Assembly (NCBI GenBank): GCA_030428255.1
Contig: JAUIBT010000022.1
Location: 1 to 59,956, forward strand
DNA length: 59,956 nt
Direction of reading: 5' to 3'
Origin: Alphaproteobacteria bacterium
GTDB taxonomy: Bacteria > Pseudomonadota > Alphaproteobacteria > UBA7985 > JAUIBT01
Position 1 is the first letter of the stretch; every line of letters starts with the position of its first letter. The translations under genes were made by a program, and so were the position numbers. The notes under the pieces are model-generated. The model did not search any database and was not told where the DNA came from. It saw only the letters and a list, made by a program, of their open reading frames with translations. This document shows, one piece after another, positions 41,473-52,658 of the stretch.

Positions 41473-41907
41473 ATGGTGATGGTCAAGCAGATACTTGCCG
41501 ATAAGGGCTCGGATGTCTTTACGCTGTCGTTGGACGCTAGTGGATGGGACGCTGTTGAAGCGTTGACCCAGTCCAATGTTGGTGCGTTGATTGTCACCAC
41601 GTCCGACAAGGTTATTAAAGGCATTGTTTCGGAGCGCGATATCGTCCGCGTCTTGGGCCAAAAAGGCAAGGATGCCTTGGACGCCTCGATCACCGAACTG
41701 ATGACAGCCAAGGTGCAGACCTGTACCGAGGATGCCAGCGTTCCCGAACTGATGGCGCTGATGACCGAAGGCCGCTTTCGCCATTTGCCCGTCGAGCGAG
41801 ACGGCAAGCTGGTTGGTGTGGTGTCCATCGGTGACATCGTTAAACATCGGATCGCCGAAATTGAGCGCGAGGCGGAGGACATTCGCTCTTACATCACGGC
41901 AGCCTGA
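41473..41907 (+). CDS. CBS-domain-pair protein
   Basis: A 144-residue protein made of two CBS domains: TSDKVIKGIVSERDIVRVLG, then FRHLPVERDGKLVGVVSIGD. CBS pairs bind adenosyl ligands and regulate partner proteins; with no effector domain its target is unknown. It is the commonest small CBS protein type in alphaproteobacteria. GAGGAGGAAGG precedes the ATG. It stands alone, followed by a convergent small gene. Confidence 0.9.
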   Translation: MVMVKQILADKGSDVFTLSLDASGWDAVEALTQSNVGALIVTTSDKVIKGIVSERDIVRVLGQKGKDALDASITELMTAKVQTCTEDASVPELMALMTEGRFRHLPVERDGKLVGVVSIGDIVKHRIAEIEREAEDIRSYITAA

Positions 41908-42006
41908 TCGGCCAGTCGCACACACCAGTGTTAGGCATGCTGCGCCGGGCATCCTTTAGGTGTCGGTCGCAGCACGCGCGAAGGCTGAGATTAGCGGGGC
42001 GATGTA

Positions 42007-42240
42007 TTAATCCGGCGAGTCGGATGGCGGCGGAGTTTGCGGTGGAGGTGGCGTCTCCGGCGATTCTACGACCGGCGGGGTCCTGGGGGCGGGAAAGCTA
42101 TTCACGAAAAAAACAGGACCGCGAAGTTTCACGCAGGTGCCAAGCGCGAGCACGCAGGATCGCTTGGTTACGACCAGGCCCGCAGATGCGTTTGACGCCA
42201 TGAAAGCGAGTGCCGTTGCGATCAATATAAGGGACTTCAT
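42007..42240 (-). CDS. Small secreted proline-rich protein
   Basis: A 77-residue product with a signal peptide (LILIATALAFMASNASA), two Cys (SCVLALGTC) that may pair, and a Pro/Ser/Glu tail (PPVVESPETPPPPQTPPPS). ATG at 42240 has AAGGAG upstream, which supports it over the longer open frame. Function unknown. Confidence 0.6.
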   Translation of the reverse strand: MKSLILIATALAFMASNASAGLVVTKRSCVLALGTCVKLRGPVFFVNSFPAPRTPPVVESPETPPPPQTPPPSDSPD

Positions 42241-42717
42241 CAGACTTCTCCTTTGAGCAATGCCTGTGCTTTGCCTTTGCTCTGGGCTCGAAGTCATGGA
42301 CCTTCTGTGCTGGGGCGCATCAGGGATCCTTCGACGAGCAAAGGAACACACGGTCCATGAAAATCTAGACCTCTAACCAGGATCTTGATAGGGCTATGCC
42401 GCGCTTGTGATGCAATCGTGAAGCAAATTGACCCTGCATAAGCCTCTGGGCACATTGAATACTCTACTTTGGAGAGGGTATTGCTCAGGATATACGAATT
42501 TATGGGGATTTGCGCGATCGATTAAGACTCCAGTGCCATAGCAGCGCATCCGCTTGCTCGAGGGCACATGGTGTTATTGGCGAACTTGCAAACAATTGTG
42601 GGCCGATCTTGCTGGATCTTACCAATCCTCGAGGCTGGCAGAACGTGCCCGGCTGCCGTCGCTCGCGAACCCAAGCGCTGCGCCCCAAAGCGGGCGTTGG
42701 CACCCTTGGCCCCAGCA
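42241..42717. other. Intergenic region upstream of the cobN end
   Basis: About 480 bases without a supported gene. The part near 42440-42510 is relatively AT-rich. I see no RNA gene or family-like translation. Confidence 0.3.
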
Positions 42718-42773
42718 CCCAGCCCTTAACGCCCAGCCCTTAACGCCCGGCCCTTAACCCTGAGCCCTTAACC
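42718..42773. repeat. 14-bp tandem repeat at the cobN stop codon
   Basis: Four units of CCCAGCCCTTAACG with increasing divergence, period 14. The last overlaps the cobN stop (42768). Confidence 0.8.
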
Positions 42774-45700
42774 CCGAGCTTGAGCCAACTCCGCTAGGCG
42801 CGCTGGGGCTTGGTTCCACTTGGGTCGCCACAGGCCGCGTTCAATCGCCTCCTGCAAGCGCTCGGCCATTTCAGCCAAGGCCGCCGGGTTGTGCTGTTCA
42901 AAGAAGTTCAGCACCGCCTGGTCCTCGATATAGGCCTGATAGACCGCATCGAAATGGTGATGACCCACCGCGCCCGTCGTGGCGGCAAAGGCAAACATAT
43001 AGTCCACGGTCGCCGCCATCTCGAACGCGCCTTTATAGCCGTGACGCATGACGCCCGCGATCCACTTGGGATTGACAACGCGCGCACGCACCACGCGGCC
43101 AATTTCCTCAGACAGGCTGCGCACCTGCGGGCGTTCCGGGCGCGAGTGGTCGTTGTGGTAGACTTGGGGTTGCTGACCGCTGAGGGTCTTGATCGATACC
43201 GCAAGGCCGCCTTCAAACTGGTAGTAATCATCAGAGTCCAGCAAGTCGTGCTCGCGGTTATCCTGGTTGTGCAGCACCGCCTGCACGCCCGCCAAGCGTT
43301 GCTTGAAGGTCTCGTGCAGCGCCGCGCCCTCAATGGCTTGACCGTAGGCATAGCCCGACCAAGCCAGATAGGCCCCGGCCAAGTCCTCGGGCTGCTGCCA
43401 GCCCTTTTCGTCGATCATGGCTTGCAGGCCCGCGCCGTAGGCTCCGGGCTTTGAGCCAAACACGCGGTAGGTGGCGTGACGCTCGTCCTGGCCCGCGGCC
43501 CGTGCTTCGGCCAGCGCGCCCGCCAGCGGGTTTTGTTCGCCGGGCTCGTCCAGAGCCGCCAGCGCCTGCACCGCCTGGTCGAACAGGGCGATTTGGGCCG
43601 GGAAGGCGTCGCGAAAGAAGCCCGAGACGCGCAGCGTTACGTCCACGCGCGGGCGGCCCAAGTGGCGCAGGTCGATGATCTCAAAACCGGTGACGCGGCC
43701 CGAATTGGCATCCCAAACGGGCTTGACCCCCATCAAGGCCATGGCTTGCGCCAAGTCATCGCCGCCGGTGCGCATGTTGGCGGTGCCCCAGGCCGACAGC
43801 GCCAGCCGACGCGGCCAATCGCCGTGATCTTGCACAAAGCGCTCCACCACCTTGGCAGCCGAGGCTTGGCCCAGGCGCCAGGCGGCTTGCGTCGGCAGGC
43901 TGCGCGAATCAATCGAAAAGAAGTTGCGTCCGGTCGGCAGCACATCGGGGCGGCCACGCGTCGGCGCGCCCGAGGGCCCGGGTGGTACAAAGCGCCCCTC
44001 AAGCGCGCGCAGGCTTTGGGCCAATTCTTGATCGGCGGATTGCGACAGGGCGGGGCGCAAGGTGGCCGCGACGGCCTCAAGCACCGCAGCGGTCGCCTGC
44101 CAAGCGGGATGGCACGCGGCGCGCTGCTCGATCAGCTTCAGGGCCAGGATCTCCAACCGCTCGACCGTATCGCCGCAGGTGCGCCAAGGCTGGTCGTCGA
44201 TTTTGGCCAAAGCGCTGGGGCGTGGCCCGGTCCAGGGCGCGGCCATGACGCAATCCAGCGGGTCGAAGTCTGCTGGGTCTAGGCCCAGATCTTCGGCCAG
44301 CGCGCGGGTCAGGCCCTGGTTGCCGCCTTTGCCGTCATAACGCGGCAGGCGCGCCAGAGCCGACAGCAAGCTTGCAGCCTGTTCGCCGTCGGGGGCCTGG
44401 CCAAAGATATGCAGACCGTCGCGGATTTGCAGCTCCTTGAGGTCGCAAAGGTGGTTGTCGAGCTTCAGCAGCGCCTCGTCCAAGGGCGTGTCATCGCGAA
44501 TGCCCATGTCTTGATCCAGACCCAGCGCGCGGGTTAGGTCCAGAATATCGCGTTGCAGCAGGGCGGCGCGTCGGGCATCGCTGCCGCTGGCCTCGGCGTA
44601 TTCGTCCACCAAGCGCTCAAGCTGGGCCAGCTCGCCATAGGACTCCGCGCGGGCAAGAGGCGGGGTCAGGTGGTCCAGGATCACCGCCGATGTGCGGCGC
44701 TTGGCCTGCGCGCCCTCGCCAGGATCGTTGACGATGAAAGGGTAGAGGTGGGGCAGCGGGCCCAAAATAGCCTCGGGCCAGCAGTCGGCGGACAGCGCCA
44801 GAGCCTTGCCGGGCAGCCACTCCAGATTGCCGTGCTTGCCGACGTGCATCACGGCCTGGGCGCCAAAGCTGGTCCGCAGCCAGAAATAGGCGGCCAGGTA
44901 GCCGTGGGGTGGCACCAAATCGGGATCGTGGTAGGTGGTTTCAGGGTCGATGTTATAGCCGCGCGCGGGCTGAATGCCGACCACCAGATTGCCAAAGCGA
45001 TGGAAAGGCAGCACCAAATCGCTGCCAACGACAAAGGGGTCAGCCTCGGGCGCGCCCCAGCGCTGGGTCACGGCGTCTTGCAGGGTTTGGGGCAGTGCCG
45101 CAAAGGCCGCTTTGTAGTCGGCCAGCGGCCAACGCTCGCCCGCCAAATCGGCGCGGTCGCGGGTCAGATCGTTGGTCGCGCCTTGACCCAAAAGCTGCAT
45201 GAGCGCTTGCGGGTCACTCGGCGCATGACCCACCTGGTAACCGGCCTTGCTCAGGGTTTGGATCAGGCGGCAGGTCGAGGCCGGGGTGTCCAGGCCGACG
45301 CCGTTGGCCAAGCGTCCGTTGCGGTTGGGATAGTTGGCCAAAATCAGCGCCAGGTGCTTGTCGCTGGCGGGCGTGCTGCGCAGCGCGACCCAGTTGGCGG
45401 CCAGCGCAGCCACCCAGGCGGCGCGATCGGGCAAAGCCTCGTAGCGCGACAGAGCGCATTGGCTGGCCTGGTGGTACTGCGGCGCGGCCTTGAAAGACAC
45501 TGCGCGGGTCAAAATGCGCCCGTCGATTTCAGGCAAGCTGACGTGCATGGCGATATCGCGCGGCGACAGGCCTTGCGGGTTGGCCTGCCAGGCGGCCTGC
45601 GTTGAGGAGCCCAGCACGACTTGAAACACCGGTGCATCCAGGCCGTCAAAGGGCGTTGCCGTGCTGCTGTCGGGCGTGCCAATCGCAAAGGCCGTGGTGT

Positions 45701-46481
45701 TGAGCACCGCGCCGCAGGAAAAACGCTCCAGCAGTTCGGCCACCATAGCAGCGCAGCGTGGGTCCTTCAGCGAGGCCGCGAAGATCGACACGGCGGCCAG
45801 GCCTTGGGCAGCGCAGGCCTCGATCAGCGCGTCGATGGGTGCCAAATTGCCCGCCTGGAAGTGAGCGCGATAGAAGACCAGCCCGACCCGCGGTCTGGGG
45901 TCGTCTTCGGCGGGTAGGCGGTAGCCGCCAGCTTCGATCAGCGGCTGGGGCGGGCGCGCCTCTTGGTCGCTGAGCGCCAGCAACAGGTGGCGCATGTTGT
46001 CCGGGCCGCCCTGGTTGAAATAGTCCCAGACTTGCTGCACCAGCGCCGCGTCGGCGGTGCTGAAGGCCATGAGTTCGGGATCGGGCTTGGCGTCGCCGGG
46101 CAGCACGATCAAGCGCGCACCGCTGGCCTTGGCGATCTCTCGGGCTTGCTCGACGCCATAGCGCCAATAGCCCAGGCCGCCCAGAACGCGCAGCACAATG
46201 GTTTTGGCATGAGCCCAGATGTCTTGCGCATAGAGGTCCACCGAATAGGGGTGGCGCAGTTGCATCATGTTGGCCAGGCGCAGGTCGGGGGCGCTCGTAC
46301 CTTCGCCAGCCAAGCCATTCCCAGCAAGACCGTCCCCAGCAAGACCATCCAGGGCAGCGGCCAGCGCCGCCAGCTCGGTATCTGCGGCGGAGATGATCAC
46401 CAGATCGCCGGGCGTTTGGCCCAGATCGACCGCTTCTCCATCGCTTTGGTCGTGACTGACGTTGCCTCGGAGCAGGTGCAT
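42768..46481 (-). CDS. cobN: Cobaltochelatase large subunit CobN
   Basis: A 1237-residue CobN, the ATP-dependent enzyme subunit that inserts cobalt into hydrogenobyrinate a,c-diamide in aerobic cobalamin synthesis with CobS and CobT. Family motifs include GLGYWRYGVEQ, LILANYPNRNGRLANGVGLD, YFWLRTSFGAQAVMHVGKHG, NLEWLPGKALALS and the C-terminal NPKWIAGVMRHGYKGAFEMA. Length is normal. An N-terminal DGLAGDGLAGNGLAG run comes from a 15-bp tandem duplication (about 46305-46365). ATG at 46481 opens MHLLRG as in relatives. No other cob gene is in the window. Confidence 0.95.
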   Translation of the reverse strand: MHLLRGNVSHDQSDGEAVDLGQTPGDLVIISAADTELAALAAALDGLAGDGLAGNGLAGEGTSAPDLRLANMMQLRHPYSVDLYAQDIWAHAKTIVLRVLGGLGYWRYGVEQAREIAKASGARLIVLPGDAKPDPELMAFSTADAALVQQVWDYFNQGGPDNMRHLLLALSDQEARPPQPLIEAGGYRLPAEDDPRPRVGLVFYRAHFQAGNLAPIDALIEACAAQGLAAVSIFAASLKDPRCAAMVAELLERFSCGAVLNTTAFAIGTPDSSTATPFDGLDAPVFQVVLGSSTQAAWQANPQGLSPRDIAMHVSLPEIDGRILTRAVSFKAAPQYHQASQCALSRYEALPDRAAWVAALAANWVALRSTPASDKHLALILANYPNRNGRLANGVGLDTPASTCRLIQTLSKAGYQVGHAPSDPQALMQLLGQGATNDLTRDRADLAGERWPLADYKAAFAALPQTLQDAVTQRWGAPEADPFVVGSDLVLPFHRFGNLVVGIQPARGYNIDPETTYHDPDLVPPHGYLAAYFWLRTSFGAQAVMHVGKHGNLEWLPGKALALSADCWPEAILGPLPHLYPFIVNDPGEGAQAKRRTSAVILDHLTPPLARAESYGELAQLERLVDEYAEASGSDARRAALLQRDILDLTRALGLDQDMGIRDDTPLDEALLKLDNHLCDLKELQIRDGLHIFGQAPDGEQAASLLSALARLPRYDGKGGNQGLTRALAEDLGLDPADFDPLDCVMAAPWTGPRPSALAKIDDQPWRTCGDTVERLEILALKLIEQRAACHPAWQATAAVLEAVAATLRPALSQSADQELAQSLRALEGRFVPPGPSGAPTRGRPDVLPTGRNFFSIDSRSLPTQAAWRLGQASAAKVVERFVQDHGDWPRRLALSAWGTANMRTGGDDLAQAMALMGVKPVWDANSGRVTGFEIIDLRHLGRPRVDVTLRVSGFFRDAFPAQIALFDQAVQALAALDEPGEQNPLAGALAEARAAGQDERHATYRVFGSKPGAYGAGLQAMIDEKGWQQPEDLAGAYLAWSGYAYGQAIEGAALHETFKQRLAGVQAVLHNQDNREHDLLDSDDYYQFEGGLAVSIKTLSGQQPQVYHNDHSRPERPQVRSLSEEIGRVVRARVVNPKWIAGVMRHGYKGAFEMAATVDYMFAFAATTGAVGHHHFDAVYQAYIEDQAVLNFFEQHNPAALAEMAERLQEAIERGLWRPKWNQAPARLAELAQARG

Positions 46482-46520
46482 AGCAGGGAGCCTATCGCTG
46501 GGACGTAATTTTGGGCCAAG

Positions 46521-46553
46521 AAAAAAGGGACACTGCAAGCCAGGTCCCTTTTT
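46521..46553 (-). terminator. Bidirectional terminator after rpoD
   Basis: AAAAAGGGAC and GTCCCTTTTT flank a 12-base loop. It lies 32 bp after the rpoD stop and upstream of cobN, so cobN has its own promoter or depends on readthrough. Confidence 0.85.
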
Positions 46554-46584
46554 ATCCAGTCTTTTTTGCGAGTTCTGCCTGGGT

Positions 46585-48552
<1,968 letters not shown>

Positions 48553-48691
48553 GGGCCAAGCACTCCAATCGGGCAAGAAGGTTATAGCGTGAGAGAGATC
48601 GAACGGTTCGCACAAGCGCCAACAGCCACGACGCCCGCAGGACGGTGGAGCAAGAGGGGCCAGCAGGGCAAAGAGAGGGGGCTAGAGGTGC

Positions 48692-50572
48692 TTATGTCTG
48701 TTCACCCGACACACGTTGCTTGAGCTGCTCGATCTGTGATCGCTTCTGTTCATCCCGGGCCTGTTGTTCTTGCAGCTTGGTCAAGAACTCTTCGATACCA
48801 CTTCTGGCCACGTCGTCAGAGCTTTCACGCGATGCGTAGGGAGCCAAGGAATTGGCCAAGGTTTGCAACCTTTCCGTTTCGCCATAGGCTTCCAGCGCCG
48901 CATTCAGGTGGCACTGAAGCGCCTCAGTGTCAAGGTCGGCGGCCGTTTCTTCGATCATCAAGGCGGCATCCAGCAGCTCAGCGGACCATGTAGCCAGCTT
49001 AGGGCGCGGAAAATGCACCTTTGATAGGGCTTCGGCGTAGTCCGGCAGCAAGGTCGGGTGCTGGGTCAGTGCAAGCAGCAGGCCTTCCAGGCCGCGAACC
49101 AGCAGCGAGTCGCGTGCTGGAGTCGCAGCTCGAGTCGCGGCTCGCGGCGCACCTGGAGCAAAGCTTGGGGTTGGCGCGCGCGAGACTTGAAAGCGCGTGT
49201 CTTGGCCGCGCAGATTAAAACGACCAGTCTGGTTCCTGGCAGCAAAGGTGCGCTGGGCAGGGGCCTTGGGCGCAAAGAACTGCGCCTCGTACCAGCCGCG
49301 CCAAAGCTGGTGATAGCCGCGCCGCACTTCGGGGTCTTGGATGCTGTCGGCCAGTGCGCGCAGGCGGTTCCAAAACGCGGCCTGGCGTTCGGGGCTGTCG
49401 GTGGGGGCTTCGGCCAGGCAGGCGCTCCAAAGCTGCTCGGACATGGGCCGGGCGCCCTCCATGGCCTGGCTAAAGGCGCTGGCCCCCTGATCTTTCAAGA
49501 AGTCGTCCGGGTCTTGGCCCTCGGGCAGGCTCAAGAAGCGCAGCGATTGGCCGGGTTTTAGCAAGGGCAGGGCGCGTTCACCGGCGCGCTGAGCGGCCGC
49601 CTGCCCAGCGCTGTCGCCATCCAGGCAGAGTATGGGCTCAGGGGCCAGGCGCCACAACAAGCCCAGGTGCTGTTCAGTCATCGCGGTGCCCAAAGGGGCC
49701 AGGGCGTAGCGAAAGCCGGCTTGCGCCAAAGCCAGCACGTCCATATAGCCCTCGGCAACCAACAGGGTCTTGTTGGCGTGGATGGCCTGGCGCGCTTGGG
49801 CCAGGCCAAACAGGGTCTCGGACTTATTGAACAACGGCGTATCCGAGGAGTTGAGATACTTAGGCTTGCCGTCGCCCAGCACGCGGCCGCCGAAGGCAAT
49901 GATCCGCCCTTGGCGGTCGCTGATAGGGAACATCAGCCGGTCGCGGAAAAAGTCGAAGGGCGCTCTGCCGTCCTCGGGCTTTTTGATCAAGCCCAGCTCC
50001 AGCATGTCGGCTTCGCTCACCCCACGCGCTTCCAAAGCGGTCTTGAGCTGGTTGCCCGGCGGCGCGTAGCCGACGCGGTACAGCGCCAAGGTCTGGGGCG
50101 AGAGCGCACGCAACTGGATGTAGTCTTGGACCGCACGATGATTGCCGGATTTGAGCTGGGCTTCAAAGAAGCGGCAGGCCAGCTCCATGATCTCATGATA
50201 GGACTTGCGTTTGTCGGCGCGTTCGGCGGCTTTGGGGTCTGGTGCCGGCAACTCTAGCCCGGCCAAGTTGGCCAGACGCTCAACGGCCTCGGGGAAACTG
50301 TGGCCTTCGGTTTCCATGACAAAGGTGACGATGTCGCCATCCTTGCCACAGCCAAAACAGTGGTAGCGGCCCCGATCGTCATTGACCTTGAAGGAGGGCG
50401 ATTTTTCGTGGTGAAAGGGGCACAGGCCCCAGTGTTCCTTGCCCTTGCGGTTCAGTTTGACGCGTTGACCCACGACTTGCGAGACCGGCAGTTGGTCGCG
50501 CAAGCGCTCTAAAAAATGGGGGTCAAAACGAGCCAAGCGAGCCTCAGGTGGCGGGCTGGGGGCGACCAGCAA
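48692..50572 (-). CDS. dnaG: DNA primase DnaG
   Basis: A 626-residue primase that makes RNA primers at the replication fork. The CHC2 zinc-binding motif has Cys51, His54, Cys72 and Cys75 (CPFHHEKSPSF; HCFGCGKDGD). The catalytic TOPRIM core has VAEGYMDVLALAQAG and LCLDGDSAGQAAAQRAG. The C-terminal helicase-binding domain is divergent. The annotated start at 50572 is a TTG with no strong ribosome-binding site; the family usually starts close to F-D-P-H-F-L-E-R-L, so the start may lie up to 15 codons further in. Confidence 0.95.
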   Translation of the reverse strand: MLVAPSPPPEARLARFDPHFLERLRDQLPVSQVVGQRVKLNRKGKEHWGLCPFHHEKSPSFKVNDDRGRYHCFGCGKDGDIVTFVMETEGHSFPEAVERLANLAGLELPAPDPKAAERADKRKSYHEIMELACRFFEAQLKSGNHRAVQDYIQLRALSPQTLALYRVGYAPPGNQLKTALEARGVSEADMLELGLIKKPEDGRAPFDFFRDRLMFPISDRQGRIIAFGGRVLGDGKPKYLNSSDTPLFNKSETLFGLAQARQAIHANKTLLVAEGYMDVLALAQAGFRYALAPLGTAMTEQHLGLLWRLAPEPILCLDGDSAGQAAAQRAGERALPLLKPGQSLRFLSLPEGQDPDDFLKDQGASAFSQAMEGARPMSEQLWSACLAEAPTDSPERQAAFWNRLRALADSIQDPEVRRGYHQLWRGWYEAQFFAPKAPAQRTFAARNQTGRFNLRGQDTRFQVSRAPTPSFAPGAPRAATRAATPARDSLLVRGLEGLLLALTQHPTLLPDYAEALSKVHFPRPKLATWSAELLDAALMIEETAADLDTEALQCHLNAALEAYGETERLQTLANSLAPYASRESSDDVARSGIEEFLTKLQEQQARDEQKRSQIEQLKQRVSGEQT

Positions 50573-50660
50573 AGGCTGGCCGAACGCAGCGGGTTGGGCG
50601 CGCAGCTCTGCACACGCGCAAGGGCTCTAAGATGTAAGGGCTTGGCCGCTTTGACTCAAT

Positions 50661-50714
50661 GGTAAAGGCGCAATACGCGCCGTCAAAGGTAAAGGCGCAA
50701 TACGCGCCGTCAAA
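50661..50714. repeat. 27-bp repeat, two units with internal hairpin
   Basis: Two exact units of GGTAAAGGCGCAATACGCGC plus CGTCAAA. GGCGC and GCGCC inside each unit pair. They lie between the yqeY stop and dnaG and may act as a weak terminator or processing site. Confidence 0.8.
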
Positions 50715-50732
50715 GCGGGTTGGTTGTGCGAC

Positions 50733-51194
50733 TTAGGCAGCGGCCAACGCGGCCTTGACCAGTGGTGCGGCCTTGGCCATGTCCACCCGGCCGACGAAGC
50801 GCTCTTTCAGCGCACCGACGACTTTGCCCATGTCCTGCATGCCGCTGGCGCCCAGCTCTTCGACCAGCGCGGCAATGGCAGCTTCGGTTTCTTCAGGGCT
50901 CAAAGGCTGGGGCAAGAAGCGTTCGATGATTGCGATCTCTTCGGCTTCGGCGGCGGCGGCCTCGGCCTTGTCGGCATCTTCGTACATCTTGATGCTTTCG
51001 CGGCGCTGCTTAATCATCTTCTGCAACAGCGCCATGATGGCTGCATCGTCAAGGCCGTCTTCCTGGCCTTCGGTACGGGCCACGATGTCTTGGTCTTTCA
51101 GGGCGGCCATGACCAGGCGCAGGGTCGAAACCGTCTTGGTTTCGCGCGCTTTCATAGCGGTCTTGAGGGTCGAATTGATTTGCTCGCGTAGCAT
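50733..51194 (-). CDS. GatB/YqeY domain protein
   Basis: A 153-residue protein of the YqeY family: TLKTAMKARETKTVSTLRLV, the MIKQRRESIKMYEDADKAEA helix, IIERFLPQPLSPEE and the C-terminal MGKVVGALKERFVGRVDMAK domain shared with GatB. Its cellular role is uncertain; a link to tRNA amidation is inferred from the domain only. ATG at 51194 is chosen by homology over a longer frame. Position upstream of dnaG and divergent from carA is common in alphaproteobacteria. Confidence 0.9.
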   Translation of the reverse strand: MLREQINSTLKTAMKARETKTVSTLRLVMAALKDQDIVARTEGQEDGLDDAAIMALLQKMIKQRRESIKMYEDADKAEAAAAEAEEIAIIERFLPQPLSPEETEAAIAALVEELGASGMQDMGKVVGALKERFVGRVDMAKAAPLVKAALAAA

Positions 51195-51458
51195 AGGCTT
51201 GGCTGAGATCTCGCTTGCTGGGTTGGGTCTGATTGTGGTTTGCGGCCGCACATTCCAGGCGCGGGCCTGCCCCTTGCCAGCGCGCCAGCAAGGACCTCAA
51301 GCGATGACAGATAGGGGGTATCACTGTCAATTGACGTTTGCGCGGGTCTGCCCTGCGGCGAAAACGAACTCTTTGTCGGGGACAAGTGAGGCTCTGCGGT
51401 CTTGTCTTGCTGGGCCTGCACGCGTATCTAGGGGCAACTTCCAAAGAATGAGACTGCC

Positions 51459-52631
51459 ATGCCAAGCCTTGCCCCAAGCCCGCGTCCTGCCTCTGCCTCC
51501 GCTGCCTTGCTGTTGAGCGACGGGAGTGTTTTTTGGGGTAAAGCCCTTGGAAAGAAAGCGACTTTCGCGGCTGAACTCTGTTTCAACACGGGCCTTACCG
51601 GCTATCAAGAGGTGATGACCGACCCGTCTTATGCCGGTCAGACCATTACCTTTACTTTTCCGCACATCGGCATTGTCGGCACCAACGATGAGGACATCGA
51701 GTGTCTGACCGCTCATGCGCGCGGCGCGGTTTTGGCGGCAGACATTACCCGCCCGTCGTCTTGGCGCGAGCAGCAGCACTTCAACGACTGGCTTATCAGC
51801 CAAGGGCTTCCTGCTATCTGTGGTGTGGATACCCGCGAAATCACCCGCAAGCTGCGCGACGGCGGCGCGCTGGGTTGTGTGATCTTGCATCAAGAGGCCG
51901 ATGGCAGCATTGACCTGGAGGCAGGCCAAGCAGTGCTGAACGCCTGGGGCGGACTGGAGGGCGCGGATCTTGCCGCCCAAGTGTCTTGCACGCAATCCTA
52001 TACCTGGGACGAGACCTTGTGGGACTTGGGCCAGGGCTACGGCAGTATGCAGACACCGCAGCGCCACGTGGTGGCGGTGGACTTCGGCGCCAAGCGCAAC
52101 ATTCTGCGCTGCCTGGCCAACGAGGGCTGCCAGGTGACGGTGGTCCCGGCCAATACCGATGCTGATACGATCCTGGCGCTGAAGCCCGACGGCGTCTTCT
52201 TGTCCAACGGCCCCGGCGATCCGGCGGCCACCGGCGTGTATGCCGAAGCGATGATCAAGGGCGTTCTGGCCTCTGGCACGCCGCTGTTTGGCATTTGCTT
52301 GGGGCACCAGTTGCTGGCCCGCTCGCTGGGCGCGCAGACCAAAAAGATGCACATGGGCCACCGCGGCGCGAACCATCCGGTCAAAGACCTGACCACCGGC
52401 AAGGTCGAGATCACCTCGCAAAATCACGGCTTTGCTGTGGACGCGGACAGCCTGCCTGCGGGCGTCAGCCAGACCCACATCTCCTTGTTCGACAAGACCA
52501 ACGAGGGCCTAGCCGTTGACGGCAAGCCAGTGTTCAGCGTGCAGTACCACCCTGAAGCCTCGCCAGGCCCGCAAGATTCGCACTATTTGTTCAAGCGCTT
52601 TGTGGACCTGATCGACCAGGCGCGAGCCTGA
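51459..52631 (+). CDS. carA: Carbamoyl-phosphate synthase small subunit
   Basis: A 390-residue glutamine amidotransferase subunit that hydrolyses glutamine and channels ammonia to CarB for pyrimidine and arginine synthesis. N-terminal domain: FNTGLTGYQEVMTDPSYAGQ. Class-I glutaminase: the Cys nucleophile near residue 280 (FGICLGHQLLA), SQNHGFAVD and the His-Glu of QYHPEASPGP. The first 12 residues are Pro/Ser/Ala-rich. It is followed after 27 bp by an ABC exporter gene. Confidence 0.96.
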   Translation: MPSLAPSPRPASASAALLLSDGSVFWGKALGKKATFAAELCFNTGLTGYQEVMTDPSYAGQTITFTFPHIGIVGTNDEDIECLTAHARGAVLAADITRPSSWREQQHFNDWLISQGLPAICGVDTREITRKLRDGGALGCVILHQEADGSIDLEAGQAVLNAWGGLEGADLAAQVSCTQSYTWDETLWDLGQGYGSMQTPQRHVVAVDFGAKRNILRCLANEGCQVTVVPANTDADTILALKPDGVFLSNGPGDPAATGVYAEAMIKGVLASGTPLFGICLGHQLLARSLGAQTKKMHMGHRGANHPVKDLTTGKVEITSQNHGFAVDADSLPAGVSQTHISLFDKTNEGLAVDGKPVFSVQYHPEASPGPQDSHYLFKRFVDLIDQARA

Positions 52632-52658
52632 GGCGGACGATGAGCCAGGTGGCCGCTC

